DNA from: Euzebya sp.
Lineage (GTDB): Bacteria > Actinomycetota > Nitriliruptoria > Euzebyales > Euzebyaceae
Assembly: GCF_964222135.1 (NCBI RefSeq)
Contig: NZ_CAXQBR010000068.1
Coordinates: forward strand, 1-64,000
DNA length: 64,000 bases
Direction of reading: 5' to 3'
The first letter of the stretch is position 1. Each line of letters begins with the position of its first letter. A program made the translations under genes and the position numbers. Below the pieces are notes generated by a model. The model saw nothing but the letters and a program-made list of their open reading frames with translations, made no database searches and was not told the DNA's origin. Positions 8,065 through 17,354 of the stretch are shown in pieces.

Positions 8065-9939
8065 TCACAGCCTCGCCACCGGCGGCCTCGGGGCGGGCAG
8101 CCCGGTCTCGGCCTCGCAGTTGGCGAGGATCTCCTCGAGCGGCGGGCCCGAGTTCACGAGCGGCAGCTCCTCCGGACGGCCCTCGCGGATCTCGGTGCGC
8201 AGCGACTCCGTGGCCGCGGCGTCGACCGTCCCGTCGGCGTCGCAGACCACGCCGTAGCGGCGGGCGCCCTCGACGGTGACCAGGCCCCGCTTGACCTCGA
8301 GGCCGACGAGGTCGGGGTCCCGCTCCAGCGGGTCGCCCCACCCTCCCCCTCCCCAGGTGACGAAGTGCAGCAGGTCGCCGGCCTTCACCGGCACGTCGTG
8401 GCACTTGCTGGGCAGCACCTCGGTGGTGCCGTCGGCCCGCTCGAGCCACTTGCGCCCGCGCGCGCCGGGCTCGCCGCCGAGCACACCCCACGGGTAGGTC
8501 AGCCAGCGGTCGTCGTGGATCGCGATCTCGCCGTCGGAGAGGAACCGGTAGGCGACGTCGACGCCGTTGCCGCCGCGGTGCAGGCCGGCACCGCCGGTGT
8601 CGGCGACGGTCTCCCAGATCTCGATGCGCAGCGGGTAGTACGACTCGAGGTACTCGCTCGGGATGTTCATGAAGCTCGGCCACAGGCTGTGGCCGTCGGG
8701 GCCGTCGCCCATCGGCCGGCCGGGGATCCCGCCGAAGCCGATCGAGTACAGCTGGAACCACTCGCCCTTCCGGGGACCCTCGGAGTAGGTGCCCGAGTAC
8801 ATGAAGTGCGGGCTCGAGGAGAACCCGGCGGCGTTCATCAGGTCGGGGTTCTGCTGGCCGAGCAGGCCGCCGAGCAGGTCGAACACCCGCCCGATGCCGT
8901 GGTTGCGGCCGCTCAGCGGCGCGGGGAACCGCGGCTTCCAGAAGCTGTCGGTGGGGATCACCACGTCCACCAGCGGGTAGAAGCCGTCGTTCCACAGGAT
9001 CTGCGGGTCGGCGACGGTGATCATGTAGATCCCGAAGAACATCCGGATCAGGTTCTCGTTGATGAAGTAGTTGATCGGCCCGGCGGCCTGCGGGGAGGAC
9101 CCGGTGAAGTCGATCGTCACCTTCTCGCCGTGGCGGGTGATCGCCATCTTCAGCTCGTACGGCCCGAACCCGACGCCGTCGTCGCAGATGTAGTCGGTGA
9201 ACGAGACGGTCTTCCCCTCCTCGAAGACCATCTCGAGGAGCACCTTCATCGCGTCGTAGTTGCGCTGCAGCAGCGCGTCGAGCGCCGACAGGTACGTCTC
9301 GACGCCGAAGCGGTCGCACAGCTCGGTGATGCGCCTGCCCGCCGTCCGGCACGCGGCGACGATGCCGTTGAGGTCCGCCCGGTTCCAGTCGGGCTTGCGG
9401 ACCTGCCGGAGGATGATCTCGAGGGCCTCCTCCGCCAGCACGCCTTGGTCATACAGCTTGAAGGGCGGGATCAGCACGCCCTCCTCGTAGATCGTCCGGG
9501 CGTCGGTCGGCATCGACGCGGGCGTCTTGCCGCCGACGTCGGACATGTGCCCGAACATGCTGGCCCAGCCGACCACCCGGCCGGAGTGGTAGATCGGCAT
9601 GACGACCAGCCAGTCGTTGGCGTGGCTGATCGCCGCGCCGCAGGCGTAGGGGTCGGAGGTCAGCAGCACGTCGCCCTCGCGGATCTCCCCGTCGTAGCCG
9701 TCGAGGAAGTCCGGGATGGACAGGCCGAACTGGCCGACGACCATCTTCCCCTCGGGGTCGCCGATCAGGGGGAACTCGTCGTGCTGCTCGCGGATGCCGG
9801 GGGAGAGGGCGGTGCGGAACAGCACCTCGTCCATCTCGTAGCGGGCGTTGCGCAGCGCGTTCTCGACCAGGTCGAGGGTGACGGTGTCGACGTCGACGGG
9901 CTGCACCGGGTCGGTGGTCGATTCGATGATGGTGGCCAT
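8065..9939 (-). CDS. hyuB: Hydantoinase B / N-methylhydantoinase beta subunit
   Basis: 624 residues, full length for the HyuB family. It pairs with HyuA in ATP-dependent N-methylhydantoinases, 5-oxoprolinases and acetone/acetophenone carboxylases. LVENALRNARYEMDEVLFRTALSPGIREQ near residue 22 and SDPYACGAAISHANDW near 95 are family hallmarks; the C-terminal half carries GGxGxHRGGNGVDVAYR. ATG 9939 is preceded by GGAGG and lies five bases after the hyuA stop, so the pair is one operon. The reaction (hydantoin-type ring opening against oxoprolinase) cannot be settled from sequence; the neighbouring amidase favours hydantoins. Confidence 0.9.
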   Translation of the reverse strand: MATIIESTTDPVQPVDVDTVTLDLVENALRNARYEMDEVLFRTALSPGIREQHDEFPLIGDPEGKMVVGQFGLSIPDFLDGYDGEIREGDVLLTSDPYACGAAISHANDWLVVMPIYHSGRVVGWASMFGHMSDVGGKTPASMPTDARTIYEEGVLIPPFKLYDQGVLAEEALEIILRQVRKPDWNRADLNGIVAACRTAGRRITELCDRFGVETYLSALDALLQRNYDAMKVLLEMVFEEGKTVSFTDYICDDGVGFGPYELKMAITRHGEKVTIDFTGSSPQAAGPINYFINENLIRMFFGIYMITVADPQILWNDGFYPLVDVVIPTDSFWKPRFPAPLSGRNHGIGRVFDLLGGLLGQQNPDLMNAAGFSSSPHFMYSGTYSEGPRKGEWFQLYSIGFGGIPGRPMGDGPDGHSLWPSFMNIPSEYLESYYPLRIEIWETVADTGGAGLHRGGNGVDVAYRFLSDGEIAIHDDRWLTYPWGVLGGEPGARGRKWLERADGTTEVLPSKCHDVPVKAGDLLHFVTWGGGGWGDPLERDPDLVGLEVKRGLVTVEGARRYGVVCDADGTVDAAATESLRTEIREGRPEELPLVNSGPPLEEILANCEAETGLPAPRPPVARL

Positions 9940-9944
9940 GGCGT

Positions 9945-12041
9945 CTACGCCTCCGGGGTGTGGGTCGCGGGGGTGATCAGCAGCGAGCCGGAGGGGTGCA
10001 CCTCCGCGCGGTGGTCGGCGAGGACCAGGGTGGTCGAGTCCATCTCGGCGATGATCGCGGGGCCCGGCACGACGGTGCCGGCACCGAGCTTGTCGCGGTC
10101 GTAGACCGCCGCGGTGATCGTCTCGCCGTCCAGCCAGATGTCGGTGTCGGTCCGCTTCGCCGCCTCGAGGTCCCCGCCCTCGGGGACGGTCTCGGCGGCG
10201 ACGTTCGGGCGGGGGCCGGTGGCCGTGGCGCGGAGGGTCACGACCTCGTGGTCGTTGCGGAGCAGGAACCCGAAGAGGCGCTCGTGCTCGGCGTTGAACG
10301 TGGTGGCCATGGCCGTGAGACCGCCGGCGCTGCTCTCCAACCCGCCGCGGGCGCTGTCGAAGGCGTCGATGTCGACGGTGACGGGGATCTCGAAGCCCTG
10401 GCCGTGGTAGCGCAGGTCCGCGGCGTAGGTGACGGTGATGTCGGCGTCGTCGACGCCCTCTGACCGCAGCGTCGCCCGGGCGGTCGCCGCCAGTTCGCCG
10501 AGGGTCGTCGCGATCTCGTCGTCGGAGGTCTCGGGGAACGTCCGGATCCAGGTCCGCGCCGCCTCGTCGCGCAGGCTGGTCGTCGCGTCGCCGTAGGCGC
10601 ACAGCACGCCGGGCGACGGGGGGATGATGACCGGCCAGGAGCCGAGCAGCTTGCCGAGCGCGTTGGCGTGCAGCGGGCCTGCGCCGCCGAAGGCGACCAG
10701 GGCGAACTCCCGCGGGTCGAAGCCCTGCTGGACGCTGACCAGCCGCAGCGCGCCGAACATGTTCTCGTTGACGATGTCGATGATCCCGGCCGCCGCGGCC
10801 TCGACGCTGCCCAGGTCCGCGCCCTCGGCGATCGTGGCGACGGCCTCGCGCGCCGCGTCGACGTCGAGGGTGATCTCGCCGCCGGCCAGCTGGCTCGGCA
10901 GGTAGCCGAGGACGACGTTGGCGTCGGTCACGGTCGGGTCGGTCCCACCCGTCCCGTACGCCGCCGGGCCGGGGTCGGCGCCGGCGGACTGCGGGCCCAC
11001 CCGCAGGGCCTTCGTCAGGGGCGGCACGTGGGCGATCGACCCGCCACCCGCCCCGACGGTGCGGACGTCGACGCTGGCCGCCCGGACGTCGAGGTCGCCT
11101 ACGCGGGTCTGGCGGCCGATGCGCGGGACGAGGTCCTGGACCAGGGCGACGTCGGTGGACGTGCCGCCCATGTCGAAGGTGAGGAAGTCGCGGTGGCCGA
11201 CCTGCCCGGCGACCCACGCCGCACCGGCGACGCCACCCGCCGGTCCGCTGAGGAGCATGTTGACCGGGTTGGCGGTGGCCACCTCGGCGGACGCCAGCCC
11301 GCCGTCGCTGCGGAGGATGTAGAGGGGGCCGTCGACGCCGCTGTCGGCCAGCTGGCCGGCCAGGTTGGTGATGTACCGGCTGACCTGGGGCTGCACGTAG
11401 CCGTTCGCCACCGTGGTGACGGTCCGCTCGTACTCGCGCAGCTCTGGCAGCACGTTGGAGGAGAGCGACACGGGGACGTCCGGGCCGAAGACCTCCGCGG
11501 CGATCTGGCCGATGGCCTTCTCGTGGTCGTCGTTGGCGAAGGAGTTGATCAGCGACACGCACACCGCCTCGACGCCGGCGTCCCGCAGCCCCTCGAGCTT
11601 CCCGCGGATGTCGTCGACGTCGAGGGCGGTCACGACCGTGCCGTCCGAGCCGACCCGTTCGATGGCCTCGACGGTGTGCTCGAGCGCGGCGAGCGGCTCG
11701 GGCTTGGGCCAGATGATCCAGCCGGCCAGCCCGCCGGGGACGAAGGACCGGGCGATCTGGAGGACCTGGCGGAACCCCCTGGTGGTGACCAGCCCGACCC
11801 GTGCGCCCTTCTGCTCGAGGATCGCGTTGGTCGCGACGGTCGTGCCGTGCAGCACCTCGGTCACGTCGGCCATGGCGATGCCCGCCTCGGCGCAGACGCG
11901 CTCGATGCCCCGCAGCACGCCGACGGACTGGTCGCTCGGCGTCGACGCGGTCTTCGCCCGCCACGTCTGCCCGCTGTCGGTGTCGATGAGGAGGACGTCG
12001 GTGAACGTGCCACCGACGTCGACTCCGAGCCGATGTGCCAT
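9945..12041 (-). CDS. hyuA: Hydantoinase A / N-methylhydantoinase alpha subunit
   Basis: 698 residues with the actin-like ATPase fold: RLGVDVGGTFTDVLLID at the N-terminus binds phosphate, HGTTVATNAILEQKG near 65 is a family signature, and TFDMGGTSTDVALV near 290 and FGGAGPLHANALGKLLG near 460 are also typical. It couples ATP hydrolysis to ring opening together with HyuB. ATG 12041 has AGGAGG eight bases before it. It stands 39 bases downstream of the CoA-transferase gene in the same operon. Confidence 0.92.
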   Translation of the reverse strand: MAHRLGVDVGGTFTDVLLIDTDSGQTWRAKTASTPSDQSVGVLRGIERVCAEAGIAMADVTEVLHGTTVATNAILEQKGARVGLVTTRGFRQVLQIARSFVPGGLAGWIIWPKPEPLAALEHTVEAIERVGSDGTVVTALDVDDIRGKLEGLRDAGVEAVCVSLINSFANDDHEKAIGQIAAEVFGPDVPVSLSSNVLPELREYERTVTTVANGYVQPQVSRYITNLAGQLADSGVDGPLYILRSDGGLASAEVATANPVNMLLSGPAGGVAGAAWVAGQVGHRDFLTFDMGGTSTDVALVQDLVPRIGRQTRVGDLDVRAASVDVRTVGAGGGSIAHVPPLTKALRVGPQSAGADPGPAAYGTGGTDPTVTDANVVLGYLPSQLAGGEITLDVDAAREAVATIAEGADLGSVEAAAAGIIDIVNENMFGALRLVSVQQGFDPREFALVAFGGAGPLHANALGKLLGSWPVIIPPSPGVLCAYGDATTSLRDEAARTWIRTFPETSDDEIATTLGELAATARATLRSEGVDDADITVTYAADLRYHGQGFEIPVTVDIDAFDSARGGLESSAGGLTAMATTFNAEHERLFGFLLRNDHEVVTLRATATGPRPNVAAETVPEGGDLEAAKRTDTDIWLDGETITAAVYDRDKLGAGTVVPGPAIIAEMDSTTLVLADHRAEVHPSGSLLITPATHTPEA

Positions 12042-12080
12042 GTGTGCCTCCTGGTGGTGGGTGTGGGGGTGGTGGAGGGG

Positions 12081-13280
12081 TCAGATCACGCCGTCGGCGT
12101 GCAGCGCGGCGATCTGGTCGTCGTCGAGGTCGAGGAGCTCAGCGAGGACCGCGTCGGTGTGCTCGCCGAGCGCCGGTCCCGCGTGGCGGACCCGACCGGG
12201 CGTCGCGGACAGGCGGGGGAACACGTTCTGCATCGGCACCTCGCCGAAGGAGGGGTGGGCGATGCGGACGATCGCCTCGCGGGCGGCGAAGTGCGGGTCG
12301 GCCAGCATGTCGCGGGCCGTGTAGACGCGGCCGGCGGGGACGCTGCCCTCCTCCATCGCCGCCAGCACGTCGTCGGCGGACCGCTGCGCGGTCCATGCCG
12401 CGATCAGGTCGTCGAGGGCCGCGGCGTTCGCCCCACGGGCGGAGTGGGTGGCGTAGCGCTCGTCGTCGGCGAGCTCGGGCTGGCCCATCACCGCCGCGAG
12501 GCGCTTGAAGACCGTGTCCTGGTTCGCCGCCACCAGCACCATCTCGCCGTCGGCGGTCGGGTAGGCGTTCGACGGCGCGACGTTCGGCAGCACCGAGCCG
12601 GTCCGCTCGCGCTGGTAGCCGGCGATCTCCCACTCGGGGACCAGGGACTCCATCAGGGCGAAGACCGCCTCGTAGATGGCCGAGTCGACCACCTGCCCGC
12701 GACCGGTGGTCTGCCGCTGGTGCAGGGCGACGAGCGTGCCGAGGCAGGCGAACGTGGCGGCGAGCGAGTCGCCGAGGGAGATGCCCGCCCGCGCCGGCGG
12801 CCGGTCCGGCTCGCCGATCACGTGGCGGATGCCGCCCATCGCCTCACCGATCGACCCGTAGCCGGCCCGGGGGCTGTAGGGGCCGGTCTGGCCGAACCCG
12901 GTGACGCGGGTGACGACCAGTCCGGGGTTCGCCTCCCACAGCGACGCGGGGTCGAGCCCCCAGCGCTCGAGGGTGCCGGGCCGGAAGTTCTCGAGCAGCA
13001 CGTCGGCCTCGGTGGCGAGCCGCCGGACCAGGTCCTGGCCGGCCTCGGTCCGCAGGTCGACGGTGACCGACCGCTTGTTCCGGGCGAGCACCGGCCACCA
13101 CAGCGACTGGCCGTGCGGCTTCTCCCGCCCCCACTCGCGCATCGGGTCGCCGCGGCCGGGGTCCTCGACCTTGATCACGTCGGCGCCGAAGTCGCCGAGG
13201 AGCTGGCCGCAGAACGGCCCGGCGAGCAGCTGGCCGAGCTCGATGACGCGGATGTCGGCGAGGGGCAGGGCGGTGGTCAT
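12081..13280 (-). CDS. Family III (CaiB/BaiF) CoA-transferase
   Basis: 399 residues. Moves CoA between an acyl-CoA and a carboxylic acid. The N-terminus IRVIELGQLLAGPFCGQLLGDFGADVIKVE is the family signature, and LLENFRPGTLERWG carries the segment around the catalytic Asp region. The substrate is unknown. ATG 13280 overlaps the stop of the GntR gene by four bases (ATGA), so regulator and enzyme are coupled and the CoA-transferase is probably under that regulator. hyuAB follow. Linkage of a CoA-transferase with hydantoinase genes suggests the ring compound or its acid product is activated as a thioester, which is inference. Confidence 0.88.
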   Translation of the reverse strand: MTTALPLADIRVIELGQLLAGPFCGQLLGDFGADVIKVEDPGRGDPMREWGREKPHGQSLWWPVLARNKRSVTVDLRTEAGQDLVRRLATEADVLLENFRPGTLERWGLDPASLWEANPGLVVTRVTGFGQTGPYSPRAGYGSIGEAMGGIRHVIGEPDRPPARAGISLGDSLAATFACLGTLVALHQRQTTGRGQVVDSAIYEAVFALMESLVPEWEIAGYQRERTGSVLPNVAPSNAYPTADGEMVLVAANQDTVFKRLAAVMGQPELADDERYATHSARGANAAALDDLIAAWTAQRSADDVLAAMEEGSVPAGRVYTARDMLADPHFAAREAIVRIAHPSFGEVPMQNVFPRLSATPGRVRHAGPALGEHTDAVLAELLDLDDDQIAALHADGVI

Positions 13281-13963
13281 CGGTCGGATCGGCTCCGTGG
13301 GACGGCGGGGTCGGAGGTCGTGGGGCGCAGGGGGCCGAGCATCGAGGCGCGCGCGTTGAACAGGTGCGCGCGCATGACGCTCTCGGCCCACCGGCCGTCG
13401 CGGGCGCGCAGCGCCGCGACGATCTCGAGATGGTGGGCGACGCTGCGGCGGACCGAGTCGGCGTCGAAGCCGTTGAGGGTCCGCAGCGCCGCGACGGTGT
13501 TGAACAGCGAGTCGATCGTCGCGGTGAGGGTGCTCGATCGCGTGGCCACGGCGACGGCGGCGTGGAAGGCGGCGTTCAGCCCGTAGACGCGGTCGAGGTC
13601 CTGGGCGGGGCCGGGCAGGGCGTAGAGGGCGATCTCCTCGGCCAGCTGCTCGAGCCGGTCGAGCTCCTCGTCGGTGATCGTGGCGGCCGCCCGGCGGGCT
13701 GCCGTCCCCTCGACCTGGGCGCGGAGGTCGAAGATGTGCTCGAGCTCGTCGTCGGTGAACTCCACGACCCGTGCGCCCTTGTGGGGGACGATCTCGACCA
13801 GGCCGTCCGCAGCCAGTCGCCGGAGGGCCTCCCGGACGGGCGTGCGGCTGACGTCGAGGCGCTCGGCGAGCTCGACCTCGCCCAGCTTCTCCCCCGGTTT
13901 GTACACACCGCGGAGGATCAGCCCGCGCAGCGCCTCCAGCGTGCTGGGGGGATCCTCGTCCAC
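13277..13963 (-). CDS. GntR-family (FCD) transcriptional regulator
   Basis: 228 residues. N-terminal winged helix with ELAERLDVSRTPVREALRRLAADGLV (about 30-56), the GntR signature. The C-terminal all-helical FCD domain (about 75-215) keeps metal- or ligand-binding residues in the patterns FDLRAQVEG, NAAFHAAV and HHLEIVAAL. Such proteins bind an acid intermediate and release DNA. GTG 13963 has GAGGAGG four bases upstream. It is the first gene of the operon GntR, CoA-transferase, hyuA, hyuB. A perfect TGTATACA palindrome lies 23 bases upstream, a likely autoregulatory site. Confidence 0.9.
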   Translation of the reverse strand: MDEDPPSTLEALRGLILRGVYKPGEKLGEVELAERLDVSRTPVREALRRLAADGLVEIVPHKGARVVEFTDDELEHIFDLRAQVEGTAARRAAATITDEELDRLEQLAEEIALYALPGPAQDLDRVYGLNAAFHAAVAVATRSSTLTATIDSLFNTVAALRTLNGFDADSVRRSVAHHLEIVAALRARDGRWAESVMRAHLFNARASMLGPLRPTTSDPAVPRSRSDR

Positions 13964-13985
13964 ACCGCCTCCTCACCGATCGAGC

Positions 13986-13993
13986 TGTATACA
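13986..13993. promoter_or_regulatory. Candidate GntR operator
   Basis: TGTATACA is a perfect 8-base palindrome (CTGTATACAACC in context) 23 bases before the GntR start, and an AT-rich patch in very GC-rich DNA. FCD-type GntR regulators often use TGTATACA-like operators. The position fits control of the GntR/CoA-transferase/hyuAB operon. A weaker relative, TTGTACACA, lies inside the gene at 13899-13907. Confidence 0.55.
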
Positions 13994-14087
13994 ACCGATC
14001 GCAGGGAGGAGGGTGGTGTCAAGGGTTTTCTCGGCATGCCGCGACCCCGGGCGGCGGTGCGCCACCCGGGGTCGGGCCGTGGCTGGG

Positions 14088-15266
14088 TCAGCCGTCGATC
14101 GTGATCCAGCCACCGACGTCGGCAGATCGCTGGACGGCGTCCAGGACCCGCTGGACGTGCAGGCCGTCGGCGAAGCTCGGCGAGGGGTCGCGCCCCTCGG
14201 CGATGTCGCGGATGAGGTCGACGAACTCGTGGCTGAAGCTGTGCTCCCAGCCGATGATGTGGCCCGGCGGCCACCAGGCGCCGGCGTAGGGGTGGTCGCC
14301 CTCGGTCATCAGGATCCGGCGGAAGCCCTGCTCGGCCGCGGGCTGGTCGGTCGTGTGGAGCTCGAGCTCGTTGAGGCGCTCGAGGTCGAAGGCGATGCTC
14401 CCCGACGACCCGTTCACCTCGATGCGCAGCCCGTTCTTCCGGCCCACCGCGAAGCGGGTCGCCTCGAAGGTGGCCAGGGCCCCGCCGCTCAGCCGGGCCA
14501 GCGCCAACGCCGCGTCGTCGACGGTGACGGGTCCCCGCTCCGTGCCGCCGCCGGCGGCGGACAGCCCCTCGGACCCCTCGGTGAGCGGTCGCTCCGTCAC
14601 GAAGGTGTGCGTCAGCCCGGTGACCTCCGCGATCTGCTGGCCGGTGAGGTGCTCGGCCAGGTCGAGGATGTGCGCGCCGATGTCGCCGAGCGATCCGGAG
14701 CCGGCGTGCTCGGCCTGCAGGCGCCACACCAGCGGGAACTCGGGGTCGGCGATCCAGTCCTGCAGGTAGACGGCGCGGACGTGGTGGATCGTGCCGAGCC
14801 GCCCGTCGGCGATCAGCCGCCGGGCGTGGGCCAGGGCGGGGACGCGCCGGTAGTTGAACCCCACCATGGACCGGACGCCGTCGGCGCGGGCGCGCTCGGC
14901 CGCGACGGCCATCTCCTCGGCCTCCGCCACGGTGTTGGCGAGGGGCTTCTCGCAGAGGACGTGCTTGCCGGCGGCCAGGGCGGCGAGGGCGATGTCGTGG
15001 TGGCTGTCGCCGGGCGTGCAGATGTCGACCAGGTCGATGTCGTCGCGCTCGACGACCGCGCGCCAGTCGTCCGAGGCCTCGTCGTAGCCGAGGGTCTGCC
15101 GGGCGGCCTCGGCCTTGTCGGCGTCCCTGCCGCAGATCACGGCCATGACCGGGGTGAGCGGCAGGTCGAAGTGCCGCCCGATCGTCGCCCACGCCTGGGC
15201 GTGGGCACGACCCATGAAGCCGTAGCCGATCGTCGCGACGCGGAGGGTGTCGGCCACGGCGCTCAC
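14088..15266 (-). CDS. Gfo/Idh/MocA-family sugar dehydrogenase
   Basis: 392 residues. Rossmann NAD(P) motif [16 protein letters not shown] at the N-terminus, the catalytic-lysine motif [15 protein letters not shown] near 105, and [15 protein letters not shown] near 195 with the conserved Asp and His of the sugar site. The family oxidises inositols, sugars or sugar derivatives. GTG 15266 overlaps the isomerase stop as GTGA, so the two genes are coupled. The dehydrogenase/isomerase pair resembles inositol or rare-sugar catabolic pairs; the substrate is unknown. Confidence 0.88.
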   Translation of the reverse strand: MSAVADTLRVATIGYGFMGRAHAQAWATIGRHFDLPLTPVMAVICGRDADKAEAARQTLGYDEASDDWRAVVERDDIDLVDICTPGDSHHDIALAALAAGKHVLCEKPLANTVAEAEEMAVAAERARADGVRSMVGFNYRRVPALAHARRLIADGRLGTIHHVRAVYLQDWIADPEFPLVWRLQAEHAGSGSLGDIGAHILDLAEHLTGQQIAEVTGLTHTFVTERPLTEGSEGLSAAGGGTERGPVTVDDAALALARLSGGALATFEATRFAVGRKNGLRIEVNGSSGSIAFDLERLNELELHTTDQPAAEQGFRRILMTEGDHPYAGAWWPPGHIIGWEHSFSHEFVDLIRDIAEGRDPSPSFADGLHVQRVLDAVQRSADVGGWITIDG

Positions 15267-16264
15267 TCGCTCGAGAACGCGGCGTCGAAGGCGGCGGTCG
15301 GGACGTCCCAGTCCAGCCGCTTGAGGTACTCGAGGGACTCCGGCGCGCCGACCAGGCGGTCCATCCCGGCGTCCTCCCACTCCACCGAGATCGGCCCGTC
15401 GTAGCCGATCGCGTGGAGCATCCGGAAGCAGTCCTCCCACGGCACGTCCCCGTGGCCGACGGACACGAAGTCCCAGCCGCGGCGCATGTCGGCCCATGGC
15501 AGGTGGCTGCCCATGCGGCCGTTGCGGCCGTTCAGGCGCTTCACCGACTCCTTGCAGTCGACGTGGTAGATCCTGTCCTTGAAGTCCCACAGGAACCCGA
15601 CCGGGTCGAGGTCCTGCCAGATGAAGTGCGACGGGTCGAAGTTGAGCCCGAACGCCTCGCGGTGGCCGATCGCGTCGAGCGTCCGGACCGTCGTCCAGTA
15701 GTCGTAGGCGATCTCCGAGGGGTGGACCTCGTGGGCGAAGCGGACGCCGACCTCGTCGAAGACGTCGAGGATCGGGTTCCAGCGGTCGGCGAAGTCGCGG
15801 TAGCCGTCCTCGATCATCGACTCGGGCACCGGCGGGAACATCGCGACGGTGTGCCAGATCTTCGAGCCGGTGAAGCCGACGACGGTGTCCACGCCCAGCT
15901 TGGCCGCCGCCCGGGCGGTGTCCTTCATCTCCTCGGCCGCCCGCTGCCGCACGCCCTCGGGTTCGCCGTCGCCCCAGATGCGCGCGGGGAGGATGCCCTT
16001 GTGGCGCTCGTCGATCGGGTGGTCGCAGACCGCCTGGCCGACCAGGTGGTTCGAGATGGTCCACACCTCGAGGCCGTGGCGGGCGAGGAGCTCCTTCCGG
16101 CCCTCGACGTAGCCGTCCTCGTTCACCGCCCGGTCGACCTCGAAGTGGTCGCCCCAGCAGGCGAGCTCGAGGCCGTCGTAGCCCCACCCCGCCGCGAGCT
16201 CGGCGACCTCCTCGAGCGGCAGATCCGCCCACTGGCCGGTGAAGAGCGTGAAGTTGCGTCCCAT
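15263..16264 (-). CDS. Sugar phosphate isomerase/epimerase (xylose-isomerase-like TIM barrel)
   Basis: 333 residues. AP-endonuclease-2/xylose-isomerase-like barrel with metal-binding residues in [32 protein letters not shown] and ISVEWEDAG. Members include IolE, tagatose epimerases and hydroxypyruvate isomerases. ATG 16264 is chosen for its GAGGAGG site about nine bases upstream; the frame extends further but without support. First gene of a two-gene unit with the Gfo/Idh dehydrogenase, with a promoter-like sequence about 65-95 bases upstream. Confidence 0.85.
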   Translation of the reverse strand: MGRNFTLFTGQWADLPLEEVAELAAGWGYDGLELACWGDHFEVDRAVNEDGYVEGRKELLARHGLEVWTISNHLVGQAVCDHPIDERHKGILPARIWGDGEPEGVRQRAAEEMKDTARAAAKLGVDTVVGFTGSKIWHTVAMFPPVPESMIEDGYRDFADRWNPILDVFDEVGVRFAHEVHPSEIAYDYWTTVRTLDAIGHREAFGLNFDPSHFIWQDLDPVGFLWDFKDRIYHVDCKESVKRLNGRNGRMGSHLPWADMRRGWDFVSVGHGDVPWEDCFRMLHAIGYDGPISVEWEDAGMDRLVGAPESLEYLKRLDWDVPTAAFDAAFSSE

Positions 16265-16328
16265 GGGCGTGTGCCTCCTCGGCAGGTCGTCGCCTGAGCG
16301 GGGTTCGGTGGGTGGCTCGGCCCCGCGG

Positions 16329-16359
16329 ATGCAATGGGAGAACTTCTGCATTGTCAATG
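16329..16359 (-). promoter_or_regulatory. Promoter with overlapping palindrome upstream of the sugar isomerase
   Basis: On the minus strand a perfect TTGACA (16357-16352) is followed after 17 bases by TTGCAT (16334-16329), a weak -10. The -35 box sits in the palindrome CATTG-T-CAATG (16349-16359), and another CAATG half lies at 16332-16336 across the -10. This is the layout of a repressible promoter. The regulator is unknown. Confidence 0.5.
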
Positions 16360-16437
16360 GCTCAAGGGGATTTGTTGTGTGGACGAAGGAATGTGACCCG
16401 TTGAGGCGGTCGCCGCCGGTGCGGCAGAGTGGGGCGC

Positions 16438-17352
16438 GTGGATGCACGTGCGACGGTCGAGATCGTGGAGGTGGGGCCGCGCGACGGCCTGCAGAACGAG
16501 TCGGCGGTGCTCGACCCGGAGGTCCGCGCGGCGTTCGTCGACCGCCTGGTCGCCACCGGGCTGCGCCGGGTCGAGACGGTCAGCTTCGTCCACCCGGGTC
16601 GCGTGCCCCAGATGGCCGGGGCGGAGGAGGTCATGGCCGCCGTCGCGCGCACCGGCCCCTCGGGCGAGCGGGTGTCCCACATCGGGCTGGTCCTGAACGA
16701 GCGAGGGCTCGAGCGGGCGGTGGCCGCCGGGGTGGACGAGGTGAACCTCGTCGCCATCACCACCGAGACGTTCAGCCAGCGCAACCAGGGCGCCGGCGTG
16801 GACGACGTGCTCGCGGCGACGGTGCGGATGCTGTCGGCGGCCAGGGCCGAGGGGCTGTCCACCACCGTCACCGTGTCGGCGGCGTTCGGGTGCCCGTTCG
16901 AGGGTGAGGTCTCGACCGAGCAGGTCATGCGCGTGGTCCGCGAGGTCCTGCCGGCCGAGCCGGACGAGATCGCCCTGGCCGACACCATCGGCGTCGGCGT
17001 GCCCGCGGACGTCCGCCGGCTGGTGGCAGCGGTCCGCGCCGAGTCCGACGTGAAGCTCCGCGCGCACTTCCACAACACGCGCAACACCGGGTACGCGAAC
17101 GCCCTCGCGGCGGTGGAGGAGGGTGTGGCGGCCCTCGACGCCTCGTCCGGCGGGTTCGGCGGCTGCCCGTTCGCCCCGGCCGCCACCGGCAACATCGCGA
17201 CCGAAGACCTGGTCTACGCGCTGTCGCGGTCGGGGATCGAGACCGGCGTGACCGTCGAGGACCTCATCCCGCCGGCGTCCTGGATCACCGAGCAGCTCGG
17301 GGCGTTCGAGGCGCCGGCGCTGCTGGGCCGGGCCGGCGGCTTCCCCAGCTGA
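16438..17352 (+). CDS. Hydroxymethylglutaryl-CoA lyase-like protein
   Basis: 304 residues of the HMGL/DRE-TIM metallolyase family. [12 protein letters not shown] at the N-terminus holds the catalytic Arg and metal-binding Asp, [12 protein letters not shown] supplies the metal-binding His pair, and [15 protein letters not shown] carries the active-site Cys loop. HMG-CoA lyase splits HMG-CoA into acetoacetate and acetyl-CoA in leucine breakdown. GTG 16438 gives the normal N-terminus; GTG 16429 is also in frame. No leucine-catabolism partner lies nearby, so the exact acyl-CoA is uncertain. Confidence 0.88.
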   Translation: MDARATVEIVEVGPRDGLQNESAVLDPEVRAAFVDRLVATGLRRVETVSFVHPGRVPQMAGAEEVMAAVARTGPSGERVSHIGLVLNERGLERAVAAGVDEVNLVAITTETFSQRNQGAGVDDVLAATVRMLSAARAEGLSTTVTVSAAFGCPFEGEVSTEQVMRVVREVLPAEPDEIALADTIGVGVPADVRRLVAAVRAESDVKLRAHFHNTRNTGYANALAAVEEGVAALDASSGGFGGCPFAPAATGNIATEDLVYALSRSGIETGVTVEDLIPPASWITEQLGAFEAPALLGRAGGFPS

Positions 17353-17354
17353 CC

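Noticed and set aside
8065-11964. 1299-residue fusion frame joining hyuB and the antisense-like part of hyuA
   Set aside because: Only the part from ATG 9939 has HyuB motifs and a ribosome-binding site; the upstream part is a shadow of hyuA in another frame.
10668-13586. 972-codon open frame on the plus strand
   Set aside because: It is antisense to HyuA, the CoA-transferase and GntR, which have clear motifs. Its composition (Asp/Val/Arg-rich) is that of a GC-rich shadow frame.
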